This document shows positions 1-8,046 of a DNA stretch of 29,607 nucleotides, piece after piece. This stretch comes from Enterobacteriaceae bacterium UBA5654 (GTDB lineage Bacteria > Pseudomonadota > Gammaproteobacteria > Enterobacterales > Enterobacteriaceae), in NCBI GenBank assembly GCA_002421005.1, contig DIJC01000024.1, forward strand, positions 180,978 to 210,584, given 5' to 3'. Under the pieces are notes generated by a model that did not search any database, was not told the DNA's origin, and worked only from the letters and a program-made list of their open reading frames with translations. Each line of letters opens with the position of its first letter. The stretch's first letter is position 1. The position numbers and the translations under genes were made by a program.

Positions 1-1
1 C

Positions 2-1189
2 ACGGCGTGGCCGCGCACTTTTGGCCCGCAGACGGCAAAAGTGGTGGGACCGCAGGGCGAGAGCATCTGGACCGACAAATACGGGCGCATCAAGGTGAAA
101 TTCCACTGGGATCGACAGGCGAAAGGCGACGACACCAGCTCCTGCTGGGTGCGCGTCTCCAGCGCCTGGGCGGGACAGGGCTTCGGCGGGGTGCAGATCC
201 CGCGCGTGGGCGACGAAGTGGTGATCGACTTTATCAACGGCGACCCGGATCGCCCCATCGTCACCGGACGGGTCTATAACGAATCCAGTATGCCGCCGTG
301 GGCGCTGCCCGCCGCCGCCACCCAGATGGGCTTTATGACCCGCAGTAAAGACGGCCATCAGGATAACGCCAGCTACCTTTTCTTTGAGGATAAAGCGGGC
401 AGCGAAGCCATTGAGATGCATTCTGAGAAAGACATGAAGATCTCCGTGGAAAACGACAAGACGGTGGACATTGACGGGCATCTGTCAACCACGGTGAAGA
501 AAACCGAAACGCGTAAAGTTGGCGAGGACGGCACCTTTGCGTTTGCGGCAAAGCGCACCACCACCGTGGAGGATCTGGAAACCAAATCCTACAACAATGG
601 CGAGAAAACCACGGTCGATAAGGGCCGCAATTTCACTATCGTCAGCGGCGGCGAGATTAACAACATCACCGGCAACCGCGACACCACCGTGGATGGCAAT
701 GAGACGTACCACATTACCGGAACGCTGACGGAAGACATTGACCTCGGCGTGAAGACCACCATCAAGGGCGCAGGCCGGGATGAAAAAGTTGAGGGCGGCG
801 TGCTGGTCAATATAGACAGCGGCGACTGGACGCAAAATGTTAACGCGGGCGCGATCGGTATTTACAGCCCGAATCTCATTAAGCTGACCAGCGGAACGAA
901 AGTGTTAATCGAATCGCCCGCGTTTGAAACGACCGACACCTCCACCCACAGTTTTGCCGAGCAGGCGATGAGCTACGCCAGTAAACGCATCACCTTTGAT
1001 ACGTTTGCCATCAGTGGGAAATTACTTTCCGCCAGCTGGACCCAGTCTTATTTTTCCTCCACCCCGCTTTCCTTCAGCCATAAAGCTTTCGAATGGAAAA
1101 ACAGCGCGATGGAGATGAAATTACTGGGCGCATTTATTTCGTCGGGCCAGGTCCATATCAGTTCCAAACTGATGACTTTATTTTTATAG
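2..1189 (+). CDS. vgrG: VgrG, T6SS spike protein (3' part, truncated by window edge)
   Basis: The reading frame is open from base 2, so the gene starts outside the window and only its C-terminal ~395 codons are present. The visible N-terminus (PRTFGPQTAKVVGPQGE, then DKYGRIKVKFHWDR) is the gp5-like OB-fold of VgrG, followed by GGVQIPRVGDEVVIDF and GDPDRPIVTGRVYN. After that come short valine/threonine-rich repeats (SVENDKTVDIDGHL, TTVEDLETK, DTTVDGNETYHITG) typical of the gp5 beta-helix needle. VgrG trimers form the spike at the tip of the Hcp tube. The C-terminal tail after about codon 270 shows no obvious enzymatic domain. It heads a tightly spaced + strand cluster of adaptor and tip genes, so it probably carries the cargo encoded downstream. 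Confidence 0.95.
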   Translation, partial: TAWPRTFGPQTAKVVGPQGESIWTDKYGRIKVKFHWDRQAKGDDTSSCWVRVSSAWAGQGFGGVQIPRVGDEVVIDFINGDPDRPIVTGRVYNESSMPPWALPAAATQMGFMTRSKDGHQDNASYLFFEDKAGSEAIEMHSEKDMKISVENDKTVDIDGHLSTTVKKTETRKVGEDGTFAFAAKRTTTVEDLETKSYNNGEKTTVDKGRNFTIVSGGEINNITGNRDTTVDGNETYHITGTLTEDIDLGVKTTIKGAGRDEKVEGGVLVNIDSGDWTQNVNAGAIGIYSPNLIKLTSGTKVLIESPAFETTDTSTHSFAEQAMSYASKRITFDTFAISGKLLSASWTQSYFSSTPLSFSHKAFEWKNSAMEMKLLGAFISSGQVHISSKLMTLFL

Positions 1190-1199
1190 GAAACCAATT

Positions 1200-1595
1200 A
1201 TGTGGGATGCAATCGGTCTGACGCTAAAAATCCTTATTGGCGTAATCGCGACCCTCGCTCTGGGGCGACTGTTTTTTTTCGAGTTTATTCCGATGATCAA
1301 AGAGGGCATCGTGGAAAACCGGGTGCGGGAAAAAGGAGTGGCGGTCAATGCGGATATTATTGCCGCTCACCAGACCAGCGCCTGGGGCGGGAATAAACCC
1401 ATTTATTTATTAACCTTCCGGTTTGTTACTGAAGATAACGTGCAGGTCGAATCCAGCCTGTCGAAAGCGCTGACGTTCGAAGAAATCGAAAAATTTAAGC
1501 CCGGCAACGGCACCACCATTAAATACGATCCGAAAGATCCGAAGAAAATCGCCTTATATGATAAGCCGCTGATCTTCGGCGATCATATCCGCTGA
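1200..1595 (+). CDS. DUF3592-like membrane-anchored protein
   Basis: 131 aa. The ATG lies 10 nt after the vgrG stop with AGGAAAC upstream. One N-terminal hydrophobic segment (about residues 5-32) is followed by a soluble domain with the layout of DUF3592-type proteins: 'VNADIIAAHQT', a strand 'YLLTFRFVTEDN', and a C-terminal 'GTTIKYDPKDPKKIAL'. No catalytic motif is visible. Its position between vgrG and the DUF2169 gene suggests a T6SS-associated accessory role or an immunity-like membrane protein, but the sequence does not decide this. The family assignment rests on pattern only. Confidence 0.6.
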   Translation: MWDAIGLTLKILIGVIATLALGRLFFFEFIPMIKEGIVENRVREKGVAVNADIIAAHQTSAWGGNKPIYLLTFRFVTEDNVQVESSLSKALTFEEIEKFKPGNGTTIKYDPKDPKKIALYDKPLIFGDHIR

Positions 1596-1606
1596 TAGCG
1601 ATCGTC

Positions 1607-1624
1607 ACAGGCGTTAACGCCTGT
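1607..1624 (+). terminator. Perfect hairpin after the DUF3592-like gene
   Basis: A 7-bp perfect stem (ACAGGCG / CGCCTGT) with loop TTAA lies 11 nt after the stop codon and before the ribosome-binding site of the DUF2169 gene. The following GTTATTATT is only weakly T-rich, so this may be a leaky terminator or an mRNA processing or stability element inside the operon. Confidence 0.4.
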
Positions 1625-1654
1625 CGTTATTATTGCCTTTGAAGGATGCCCGGC

Positions 1655-4195
1655 ATGAAAATCGTAAAGCCTCTGCGCCTGAGCGTACTGAATCGTCCGT
1701 ACCGCTGGCAGGGGAAAAATCATCTTGGGGTATCGGTGCTGGCGCTGGCGGATATGGGGGAAAATCCCAGACTTCGCCCGGAGATGGAGCTGTGGCAACT
1801 GGCGGCCAACGAGTTGCAGACCAGCGGCGGGGTGGTCGATCTGGCGATCCCGAAAGCGCAGGCCGAATTCCTGGCGTCGGGCTATGCCTTTACCCATCAT
1901 CAGCAGGATAAAACCGCCTGCGCGGTGCGCATTGACGTCGGCAATTTAAGCAAGACGCTGGTGAGTTTCGGCGATCGTTACTGGTCGGGCAATCGGATGA
2001 CCCCGCCGCAGCCGTTTACGCAGATGCCTCTCGACTGGACCCGCGCTTACGGCGGTGAAGGGTTTGCCGAGAATCCGCACGGCATCGGCTTTCGCCCCGA
2101 TATGCGCGAGGGGCATGAGTTTCACCCCCTGCCGAATATCGAACCTTTTGAGGGGCGCATTACCTCGCCGAAGCAAAAGCCGGAGCCGGTCAGCTTCGGG
2201 CCGCTGGATCTGCTCTGGCCGCGCCGGTTTAGCCGGATGGGCAAAAAGTATGACGCCAGCTGGCTGCAACAGGATTTTCCCGGCTTCGCACGGGACATCG
2301 ACTGGCGCGTATTTAACGCCGCCAGCCCCGATCAGTGGTGGGCGGAAAAGGACGCTCTGCCTGCCGGAGCCAACTGGCGCATCTGGAATATGCACCCGGA
2401 AAAACCGCTCCAGGAAGGCCGTCTGCCCTTGTGGCAGGCGCGCTGTTTTATCAACCGCCAGCGCGGCGAAGAGACGCTTTTTGAAGAGATCGCGCTGCGC
2501 CCGACCACCGTCTGGTTTTTCCCGCACCTGGAACAGATGATCCTCATCTGGCACGGTCATATCCGCATTAATGAAGACGATGCTGCCGACGTGCTGCAAC
2601 TGCTGCCCGCGCTGGAAAAGCAGGGCGCTTCCCGCTCGGTCAGCCACTACCGCAAGGTGCTGACTCAGCGGATGGATAAAGAGAAAGGCGCGATTTTCGC
2701 CTTTCGCGAAAAAGATCTGCTGCCGGAAGAGGCCATCGGCCCGTGGATTGACAGCGAAGTCGCGCAAAACGCCAGCCCGATGAGCGACAACCTGAAGCAT
2801 CGCGCTCAGCAACTGCAGGAGCAGCATCGGGCAATGCTGGAAAAAAACGGTGGTGATATTAACGACCTGCTTAACGAGATGGACGACCCGCAGATCCCGG
2901 CGCTGGAAGACCTGCCGGAATTTATCGAAAAAATGGATCGCCGGATGGCAGAGATGAAAGCGGCGGCGGAAGAGGAACAGCGCGAGCTGGAGAAAAAATA
3001 TCCGCCGCGGCGCGATGATGACAATCAGCCGCGCGGGCCGGAAGCGATGTATTTAATGCAGGAGATGATGGCGCAGAATACCAGCGCTGTTAGCGAAAGC
3101 AAGCTGGCGCAAAGCCGCGAGGCGCTGCATCAGATGTACATGATGTCAGTACAGCATCAGCCGCCAGCGCGGCGGCTGACCGGCGATCTGGCGCAGATTA
3201 TCCGTCAGCGGGCCGAACGCTGCATGGCCCAGGGCGGCGATTTTCGCGGAATGGATCTGACCGGGGCCGATTTTTCCGGTATGGATTTGCGCGGCGCGGA
3301 TTTCAGTAAAGCGCTGCTGGAGTGTGCGGATCTCAGCCACTGTCAGCTTGACGGTGCCTGTTTTCACCAGGCGATGCTGGCGCGTGCGGAAATGCATCAC
3401 ACTTCCGTGCGCCAGTGCGATTTTACCGGAGCCAGCCTGGCGCTGGCCCAGTGCTGCCACTGTGATTTCAGCGGCGCGCAGCTTAAGGAAACCGCGTTGC
3501 AGGAAGCGCTGTTTGATGACTGCGGCTTCGACGACGCGCGGCTTGATAACCTGCTGCTGCGCGAAGCCTGGCTTACCCGCTGCCGCTTCACGCGCGCCAC
3601 GCTTGAAGGCTGCGTTTTTATGGAACTGACCCTGCCGGAGCTGGATTTCAGCCATGCCCGGCTGAAAAGAACCACGTTTTTGCAATCGACGCTGGAGGCC
3701 GCGCGCTTCAGCCACGCGGTGCTTGAAGACTGCTCTTTTATTGAAACCCGCGCAGAGCAGGCGCGATTTGATGAGGCGACGTGGATCAACTGTTCCGCCG
3801 TCACGCAAAGCGTCTTCAACGGGGCCGACTTTACCGGCGCGACGTTCAGGTACAGTAACCTGCGTCAGACGGCGTTGCACGGCGCACGCTTTACGCGGGC
3901 AAAGCTGGAAAACAGCGATATGAGCGAAGCGGATTGCCGTCAGGCGAATTTTGTCCGCGCCTGTCTGGCGGGCAGCCTGTTTATCCGCACCAACTTCAGC
4001 CATGCCGATTTTACCGATGCCAATCTGATGGCTGCCATCTTGCAGAAAAGCCAGCTGGCCGGTGCGGTTTTCCGGGGAGCCAACCTGTTTCGCGCCGATC
4101 TCTCCCAGTCCTTTACCAGTAGCGAAACCCGGCTGGACGGCGCGTATACCAAACGCATCAAAAGTCTGCCGAAGCGAGACGGAGAGATAATTTGA
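1655..4195 (+). CDS. DUF2169 T6SS adaptor fused to pentapeptide repeats
   Basis: 846 aa from ATG 1655. This start is preferred over the in-frame ATG at 1646 because GAAGG (1641-1645) abuts that one but lies 9 nt from 1655; MKIVKPLRLSVLNRPY is also the usual start of the family. Residues ~1-330 are DUF2169 (landmarks DWTRAYGGEGFAENPHG, YDASWLQQDFPGFARDIDW). A charged, probably coiled-coil stretch follows (~390-460, EEEQRELEKK). From ~530 to ~830 there are regular A(D/N)LXX-type pentapeptide repeats (LTGADFSGMDLRGADFSKA) expected to form a right-handed beta-helix. DUF2169 proteins are known as adaptors that help PAAR/VgrG tips load effectors. The fusion and the next gene suggest a long scaffold for the cargo. 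It overlaps the next gene by 4 nt. Confidence 0.88.
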   Translation: MKIVKPLRLSVLNRPYRWQGKNHLGVSVLALADMGENPRLRPEMELWQLAANELQTSGGVVDLAIPKAQAEFLASGYAFTHHQQDKTACAVRIDVGNLSKTLVSFGDRYWSGNRMTPPQPFTQMPLDWTRAYGGEGFAENPHGIGFRPDMREGHEFHPLPNIEPFEGRITSPKQKPEPVSFGPLDLLWPRRFSRMGKKYDASWLQQDFPGFARDIDWRVFNAASPDQWWAEKDALPAGANWRIWNMHPEKPLQEGRLPLWQARCFINRQRGEETLFEEIALRPTTVWFFPHLEQMILIWHGHIRINEDDAADVLQLLPALEKQGASRSVSHYRKVLTQRMDKEKGAIFAFREKDLLPEEAIGPWIDSEVAQNASPMSDNLKHRAQQLQEQHRAMLEKNGGDINDLLNEMDDPQIPALEDLPEFIEKMDRRMAEMKAAAEEEQRELEKKYPPRRDDDNQPRGPEAMYLMQEMMAQNTSAVSESKLAQSREALHQMYMMSVQHQPPARRLTGDLAQIIRQRAERCMAQGGDFRGMDLTGADFSGMDLRGADFSKALLECADLSHCQLDGACFHQAMLARAEMHHTSVRQCDFTGASLALAQCCHCDFSGAQLKETALQEALFDDCGFDDARLDNLLLREAWLTRCRFTRATLEGCVFMELTLPELDFSHARLKRTTFLQSTLEAARFSHAVLEDCSFIETRAEQARFDEATWINCSAVTQSVFNGADFTGATFRYSNLRQTALHGARFTRAKLENSDMSEADCRQANFVRACLAGSLFIRTNFSHADFTDANLMAAILQKSQLAGAVFRGANLFRADLSQSFTSSETRLDGAYTKRIKSLPKRDGEII

Positions 4196-5262
4196 CAGCA
4201 CTTAGCGCAGCCGAACTGCAACGGCAGATAAAAGCGGGCGAGGTCATCAGCGAGATAGCGCTGGATGACCTGGATTTTAAGGGGTACGACCTCGCCGGGG
4301 GCATTTTTCAGGCGGTTTCACTCAACGGCGTGGATTTGCGCGGGGTCAGGCTGGAGGAGACGGTTTTTACCGAATGCCTGATGAACGGGGCCGTTTTCGA
4401 CGGCGCGGATCTTAACAAGACGGCGTTTAACCAGTGTGAACTGGCGAATGCTTCGTTCTGCGACAGCGGGTTAAAAGAGTGCGTCTTCAGCCAGTGTACT
4501 TTGACCGGCAGTCGTTTCTCGCGCAGCACGCTGAATACCACGCAGTTTATGAACAACGCCCTGGATGACAGCGCGTTTCATCAGGCCCAACTGCACAGCA
4601 GCACTTTCTTTCAATCGACGCTGGCGCGCAGCATCTTTGACGATTGCCAGAGCCTGCAAACGACGTTTTACGATATCGATCTGCGCACCGCTTCGCTGGC
4701 GCGCGGGCGCTTTGAACGCAGCGTCTTTTTTAAGTGCGACCAGCGCGGCAAAAACTATACCCGTCAGCAGTTTATCGGCTGTCAGTTTACCGATTGCCCG
4801 CTGGACGGCGCGCTGTTCAACGGATCGCAGTTAACCCAGTGCAACTTTAAGGGCGCGTCGCTGAAAGCCGCGCAGCTCAACAAGGTGAATGCCAGCCAGG
4901 CGCTGTTTATGGAGGCGGATCTGAGCGGCGCGCAGTGCCGGGGTAGCCTTTTCGATCAGGCCATTTTTGCCGGGGCGACGTTGACGCAGACGGATTTCAG
5001 CCAGAGCCGCTTCTTTCAGACCATCCTGCATCAGGTCAGCGCCCGGCAGGCGCAGTTCGCCTTTTGCGATCTGACCTACGGCGATTTTACCGGCGCGGAT
5101 CTGCGCAACGCCGATTTTCGCAGTGCGACCTTTTCCCGTACCCGAATGCACCGCGCCCGCCAGGAAAATGCGTATTTTTCCGGGCGGCAGGGGATTCTGG
5201 AATATGACGAAGAACTACTGGCTGCGGAGGCGTGGAGCGTACAGCGCCAGAGCCGGAGCTAA
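4192..5262 (+). CDS. Pentapeptide-repeat protein
   Basis: 356 aa, TTG start inside the sequence TTGA that also holds the stop of the preceding gene, with GGAGAG upstream, so translation is probably coupled. Almost the whole protein is pentapeptide repeats (VDLRGVRLEETVFTECL, GADLTQTDFSQSRFF, TGADLRNADFRSATF), i.e. a predicted quadrilateral beta-helix. It has no signal peptide or membrane segment. Pentapeptide proteins next to DUF2169, DUF3540 and DUF4150 genes are a recurring T6SS gene set, but their role is not established. A DNA-gyrase-mimic role (Qnr-like) is less likely given the context. Confidence 0.85.
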   Translation: MTALSAAELQRQIKAGEVISEIALDDLDFKGYDLAGGIFQAVSLNGVDLRGVRLEETVFTECLMNGAVFDGADLNKTAFNQCELANASFCDSGLKECVFSQCTLTGSRFSRSTLNTTQFMNNALDDSAFHQAQLHSSTFFQSTLARSIFDDCQSLQTTFYDIDLRTASLARGRFERSVFFKCDQRGKNYTRQQFIGCQFTDCPLDGALFNGSQLTQCNFKGASLKAAQLNKVNASQALFMEADLSGAQCRGSLFDQAIFAGATLTQTDFSQSRFFQTILHQVSARQAQFAFCDLTYGDFTGADLRNADFRSATFSRTRMHRARQENAYFSGRQGILEYDEELLAAEAWSVQRQSRS

Positions 5263-5271
5263 GGAGAGAAG

Positions 5272-5877
5272 ATGAATAAGATTAACCATAAGCTGGCGCA
5301 GAGCGTCATGCCGCCAGCGCAGGCGTCCGGGATCGTGACTCACGGCTTCGCCGATGGCAGCCTGACGGTGGAAAGCGAAGGGCGCGGCTGGCACTGCCGC
5401 CGCGCGGTAAGCTGTGTGATCGCGCCCCAGGTGGGCGATACGGTGCTGATCGCAAGCGTAGAAAATCAAATCTGGCTGCTGGCGGTACTGGAGCGCGCGG
5501 ACCCGCATAGCGCTGAACTGAGCGTTCCCGGCGATTTGCGGATTGCCAGCGGGGGCGAGCTTAGCCTCGCCAGCGCTACCCTGCGCGTCAGTGCGCAGAG
5601 CGGCGACTGCCATATCAGCGACATGAAATACAGCGGCGACAAACTCTCCGCGTGGGTCACGCTGTCGCGCATTGTGGGCAAACGCGCCGAATCGGTGTGG
5701 CAGACCGTGACCCAGATCAGCCATAACCTGCTGCGTACCACCCGGCAGACGGAGCAGGTGCGCGCGGGGCAACTGGATATGAAAGCGGAAAACTATGCCC
5801 GGCTGCACGCCCACAATACGCTGATCACCTCAAAGGCGATCACCAAAGTGGATTCAGAACAGATCCATATGGGATAA
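5272..5877 (+). CDS. DUF3540 family T6SS-associated protein
   Basis: 201 aa with AAGGAGA just upstream of the ATG. The order of features matches DUF3540: a 'GIVTHGFADGSLTV' strand, a small barrel with 'VIAPQVGDTVLIAS' and 'IWLLAVLERAD', a beta-rich centre (LRIASGGELSLASATLRVSA), and a C-terminal amphipathic helix with 'VWQTVTQISHNLLRTTRQTEQV' cut short here to its start. The centre resembles the needle repeats of VgrG, so it may form part of a spike-like assembly with the DUF4150 tip. It is in the same operon as its neighbours (9-nt gaps on both sides). Confidence 0.85.
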   Translation: MNKINHKLAQSVMPPAQASGIVTHGFADGSLTVESEGRGWHCRRAVSCVIAPQVGDTVLIASVENQIWLLAVLERADPHSAELSVPGDLRIASGGELSLASATLRVSAQSGDCHISDMKYSGDKLSAWVTLSRIVGKRAESVWQTVTQISHNLLRTTRQTEQVRAGQLDMKAENYARLHAHNTLITSKAITKVDSEQIHMG

Positions 5878-5886
5878 GGAGCGACT

Positions 5887-6279
5887 ATGTTTGCAAACTG
5901 CCAGCTTTTCGGCGTGGATCTCGCCTTCCCGGATGTCTGCCTGACACCGATGCCTGCGCCCACGCCGATCCCGTACCCGGATATCGCGCTGGGTCCCACG
6001 GCCATCCCCAACGCGGTGAACATTCTGTTTATGGGGATGCCCGCGCACAATATGGCGACCGTAACGCCGTTGACCAATGGCGATAACCCCGGCATTGCCA
6101 CCGGCGTGGCTTCCGGCACGGTGATGGGGCCGTCCCGGCATTTGACCGGCGCGTTTACCGTCCTGCTGAAAGGCACGCCCGCCACGCGGATGACCAGCCT
6201 TAGCCTGCAAAACTCCACTAATACCGTGGGGATGCGCATTGTGCCGAGCCAGTTTAAAGTGGTGATGCTGGCACCCTGA
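5887..6279 (+). CDS. DUF4150 PAAR-like spike tip protein
   Basis: 130 aa, ATG with AAGGAG upstream. It has the proline-rich start (CLTPMPAPTPIPYPDIALG), a NILFMGMPAHNMATV motif and a C-terminal TVLLKGTPATRMTSLS typical of DUF4150/PAAR-like tips, which cap the VgrG needle and carry cargo. There is no C-terminal toxin extension, so the effector would be a separate protein, possibly the next gene. The Rhs protein downstream has its own PAAR domain, so this cluster encodes two different tips for one visible VgrG. Confidence 0.87.
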   Translation: MFANCQLFGVDLAFPDVCLTPMPAPTPIPYPDIALGPTAIPNAVNILFMGMPAHNMATVTPLTNGDNPGIATGVASGTVMGPSRHLTGAFTVLLKGTPATRMTSLSLQNSTNTVGMRIVPSQFKVVMLAP

Positions 6280-6316
6280 GCGATGTTGCCGCAACCCTAA
6301 TCAGGAGACGCCTGCT

Positions 6317-7120
6317 ATGAATATGTATGATTTGCGAAGGCAGCATCTTCATCCTAAAGAATATGAAAATATCGTTTCGCCTTCGTGGGCGAAAAATTAT
6401 ATCCGCAGCCATTTTGTGGTGGTGAGGGGCGCGACGAATCCATTCTTTAGTATTGATGGCATGACCTTAAAAAATCGCTTTGAATATAATCCCAATGCGG
6501 CATTTGACCCGCTCTATACGCAGAATCTCAGCAAAATAGAGAGCATGATCGATGCCGGGGATATCGTGGTTATCGATCATCTGCAACGCACCAAATTTTA
6601 TTATCCGTTTTTCATTTCTGAAAACGGCGAACTGTTTTGCGTGGATGAAAATGCTTACGGCGCGCATTTTGTGAATTACGTGCTGGAAAAATATCGCTCC
6701 AGCGTGTCGCAGTCCGGTAAACCGTCGCCCACCCGCAGCGCGTTTGTCCCCGCGACGGCGCAGTACGGGCCGGGATACTGGAAAACGTCGGATAACGATT
6801 ATCACGGCAGTAAGAATGTGCTTATTATGGCGATTAACCGTCTGACCAGCATGGGCGATGAGGGCCGTGTGTTTGGCTCCGACGGTAAAGATTATATGAA
6901 CACCTCGCGCGATAAAATTCAGCTCTGGACGCCGTTACCGGCTGACCTGGCGGATGACGCCAGAGCCACTCTTTCACAGCGCTCGGTCATCAGACGCTAC
7001 GGCGAAAAACGCGCGACCTACCAAAAATATCAGGAAAGCGACGATGCATGGGCGGTCAGCGGTAAATCATGGCAGTGGATCCCCGGCGTAAGAGATGAGG
7101 ATTATGAATTTAAAAACTAA
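6317..7120 (+). CDS. Unrecognised protein, candidate T6SS effector
   Basis: 267 aa, ATG after AGGAG. I do not recognise a family. It is soluble, with no signal peptide or membrane segment. Features include many aromatic residues, 'VVIDHLQRTKFYYPFF', 'ENGELFCVDENAYGAHFV', and a lower-complexity linker with PSPTRSAFVPA (about residues 138-148) that splits it into an N-terminal ~135-aa and a C-terminal ~115-aa part. It directly follows the DUF4150 tip and overlaps the start of a small multi-pass membrane protein. In T6SS clusters, tip then unknown then membrane protein often means effector and immunity protein; here that is inference from order only. Confidence 0.6.
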   Translation: MNMYDLRRQHLHPKEYENIVSPSWAKNYIRSHFVVVRGATNPFFSIDGMTLKNRFEYNPNAAFDPLYTQNLSKIESMIDAGDIVVIDHLQRTKFYYPFFISENGELFCVDENAYGAHFVNYVLEKYRSSVSQSGKPSPTRSAFVPATAQYGPGYWKTSDNDYHGSKNVLIMAINRLTSMGDEGRVFGSDGKDYMNTSRDKIQLWTPLPADLADDARATLSQRSVIRRYGEKRATYQKYQESDDAWAVSGKSWQWIPGVRDEDYEFKN

Positions 7121-7571
7121 AATATTTTATTTCTGGGGCGCAATGGATGTGCTGGCTATTGCAATGTACGTCATCGCGTCGGTGTCCAATGGACGGGTGC
7201 CCTTTATTTCTGATTTTATCGCCTTTACCGGTATGGATAACAACGTCACCGGCGACGGCGGCTATAGCGTAGCCGTCACTTTGTTTTTTGTTCTCGACCT
7301 GATCATGCTGCTGTCGTTATTTGTTTCGGCAGCGCTGTTTTTTAAGAAACACCGTTATGCAGTGCGATTTGCCCTCTGCCAGGAAGTGCTGCGCTTTATT
7401 GCCTCGCGCTATTCGCTGGCGCTTTTCCCCGCGCTAACGGGATTATTCGGCGCGGGAAACAGCTGGATTTATCTGTCGCTGTTTATTCTCTCTGAACTGC
7501 TCAAAATTGGCTCGCTGATTTACGTGATTAAGGCCGACCGTCACGCCGCGCCTCATTCTGTCATTCGTTAA
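7104..7571 (+). CDS. Four-helix membrane protein, candidate immunity protein
   Basis: 155 aa from ATG 7104; an in-frame ATG at 7095 is also possible. It overlaps the end of the preceding gene by 17 nt, suggesting coupled translation. Four hydrophobic segments are visible: near the N-terminus (IFYFWGAMDVLAIAMYVIA), a second after a 30-aa loop (AVTLFFVLDLIMLLSLFVSA), and two close to the C-terminus (LALFPALTGLFGAG; IYLSLFILSELLKIGSLIYV). No enzymatic motif was seen. Membrane immunity proteins usually protect against toxins acting at the inner membrane or in the periplasm. An unrelated membrane protein cannot be excluded. Confidence 0.65.
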   Translation: MNLKTKIFYFWGAMDVLAIAMYVIASVSNGRVPFISDFIAFTGMDNNVTGDGGYSVAVTLFFVLDLIMLLSLFVSAALFFKKHRYAVRFALCQEVLRFIASRYSLALFPALTGLFGAGNSWIYLSLFILSELLKIGSLIYVIKADRHAAPHSVIR

Positions 7572-7591
7572 TACGGGGTGGAAACCGCTTA

Positions 7592-8029
7592 ATGTCACCA
7601 CAAAATTCAGTCTGCCTGTTTACTGAAGGTCAGGTCACGCTGCCTGACGGTTATCAGGACCGCACGGTTAACGCCTTTATTCCTCCTGCCGCCCACGCGC
7701 CCGCGCTGAATATTGCGCGCGATACTCTCAACCCGGACGAAACGCTGGCTGCGTATATCGACCGTCAACTGGCGCTGATGGAAAAACATCTGAAAGGCTG
7801 GAAACAGGGACTGCGCGACGCGGCTACGCTCGGCAATAACCTGTTACAGGGTGAAATCGTCCATGCCAGTTATCTACGCGACGGCAGGCGGATCTGGCAG
7901 CAGCAGGCGGTGTTTAATTCCGCAGATCGGCAGGTTCTGGTCTTCACCATGAGTTCTTCTGCCGCATTCAACGATGCGGATAACGCGCTATTTCTCGCCC
8001 TGCTCGCCAGTTTTCATTTTCACGCCTGA
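7592..8029 (+). CDS. DcrB/DUF1795 family protein, EagR-type chaperone for Rhs
   Basis: 145 aa. The family signature is visible: LPDGYQDRTVNAFIPP near the start, a central helix with YIDRQLALMEKHLKGW, then GEIVHASYLRDGRRIWQQQAVF and a C-terminal LVFTMSSSAAFND. DUF1795 proteins of the Eag group bind the transmembrane segments that precede the PAAR domain of T6SS Rhs effectors, keep them soluble and allow loading on VgrG. The gene lies 17 nt upstream of an rhs gene with exactly such N-terminal transmembrane segments. Confidence 0.9.
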   Translation: MSPQNSVCLFTEGQVTLPDGYQDRTVNAFIPPAAHAPALNIARDTLNPDETLAAYIDRQLALMEKHLKGWKQGLRDAATLGNNLLQGEIVHASYLRDGRRIWQQQAVFNSADRQVLVFTMSSSAAFNDADNALFLALLASFHFHA

Positions 8030-8046
8030 TAATAAGGATTTTTGCC

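Noticed and set aside
3146..4201. Long open frame (351 codons) on the - strand opposite the pentapeptide repeats
   Set aside because: It is a shadow of the GC-rich repeated codons of the DUF2169/pentapeptide gene; it has no ribosome-binding site and no recognisable protein. The same holds for - strand frames at 1946-2827, 5215-5814 and 8614-9105.
4192..5262. Qnr-like gyrase-protecting pentapeptide protein
   Set aside because: Length and T6SS context do not fit Qnr; nothing specific to gyrase interaction was seen.
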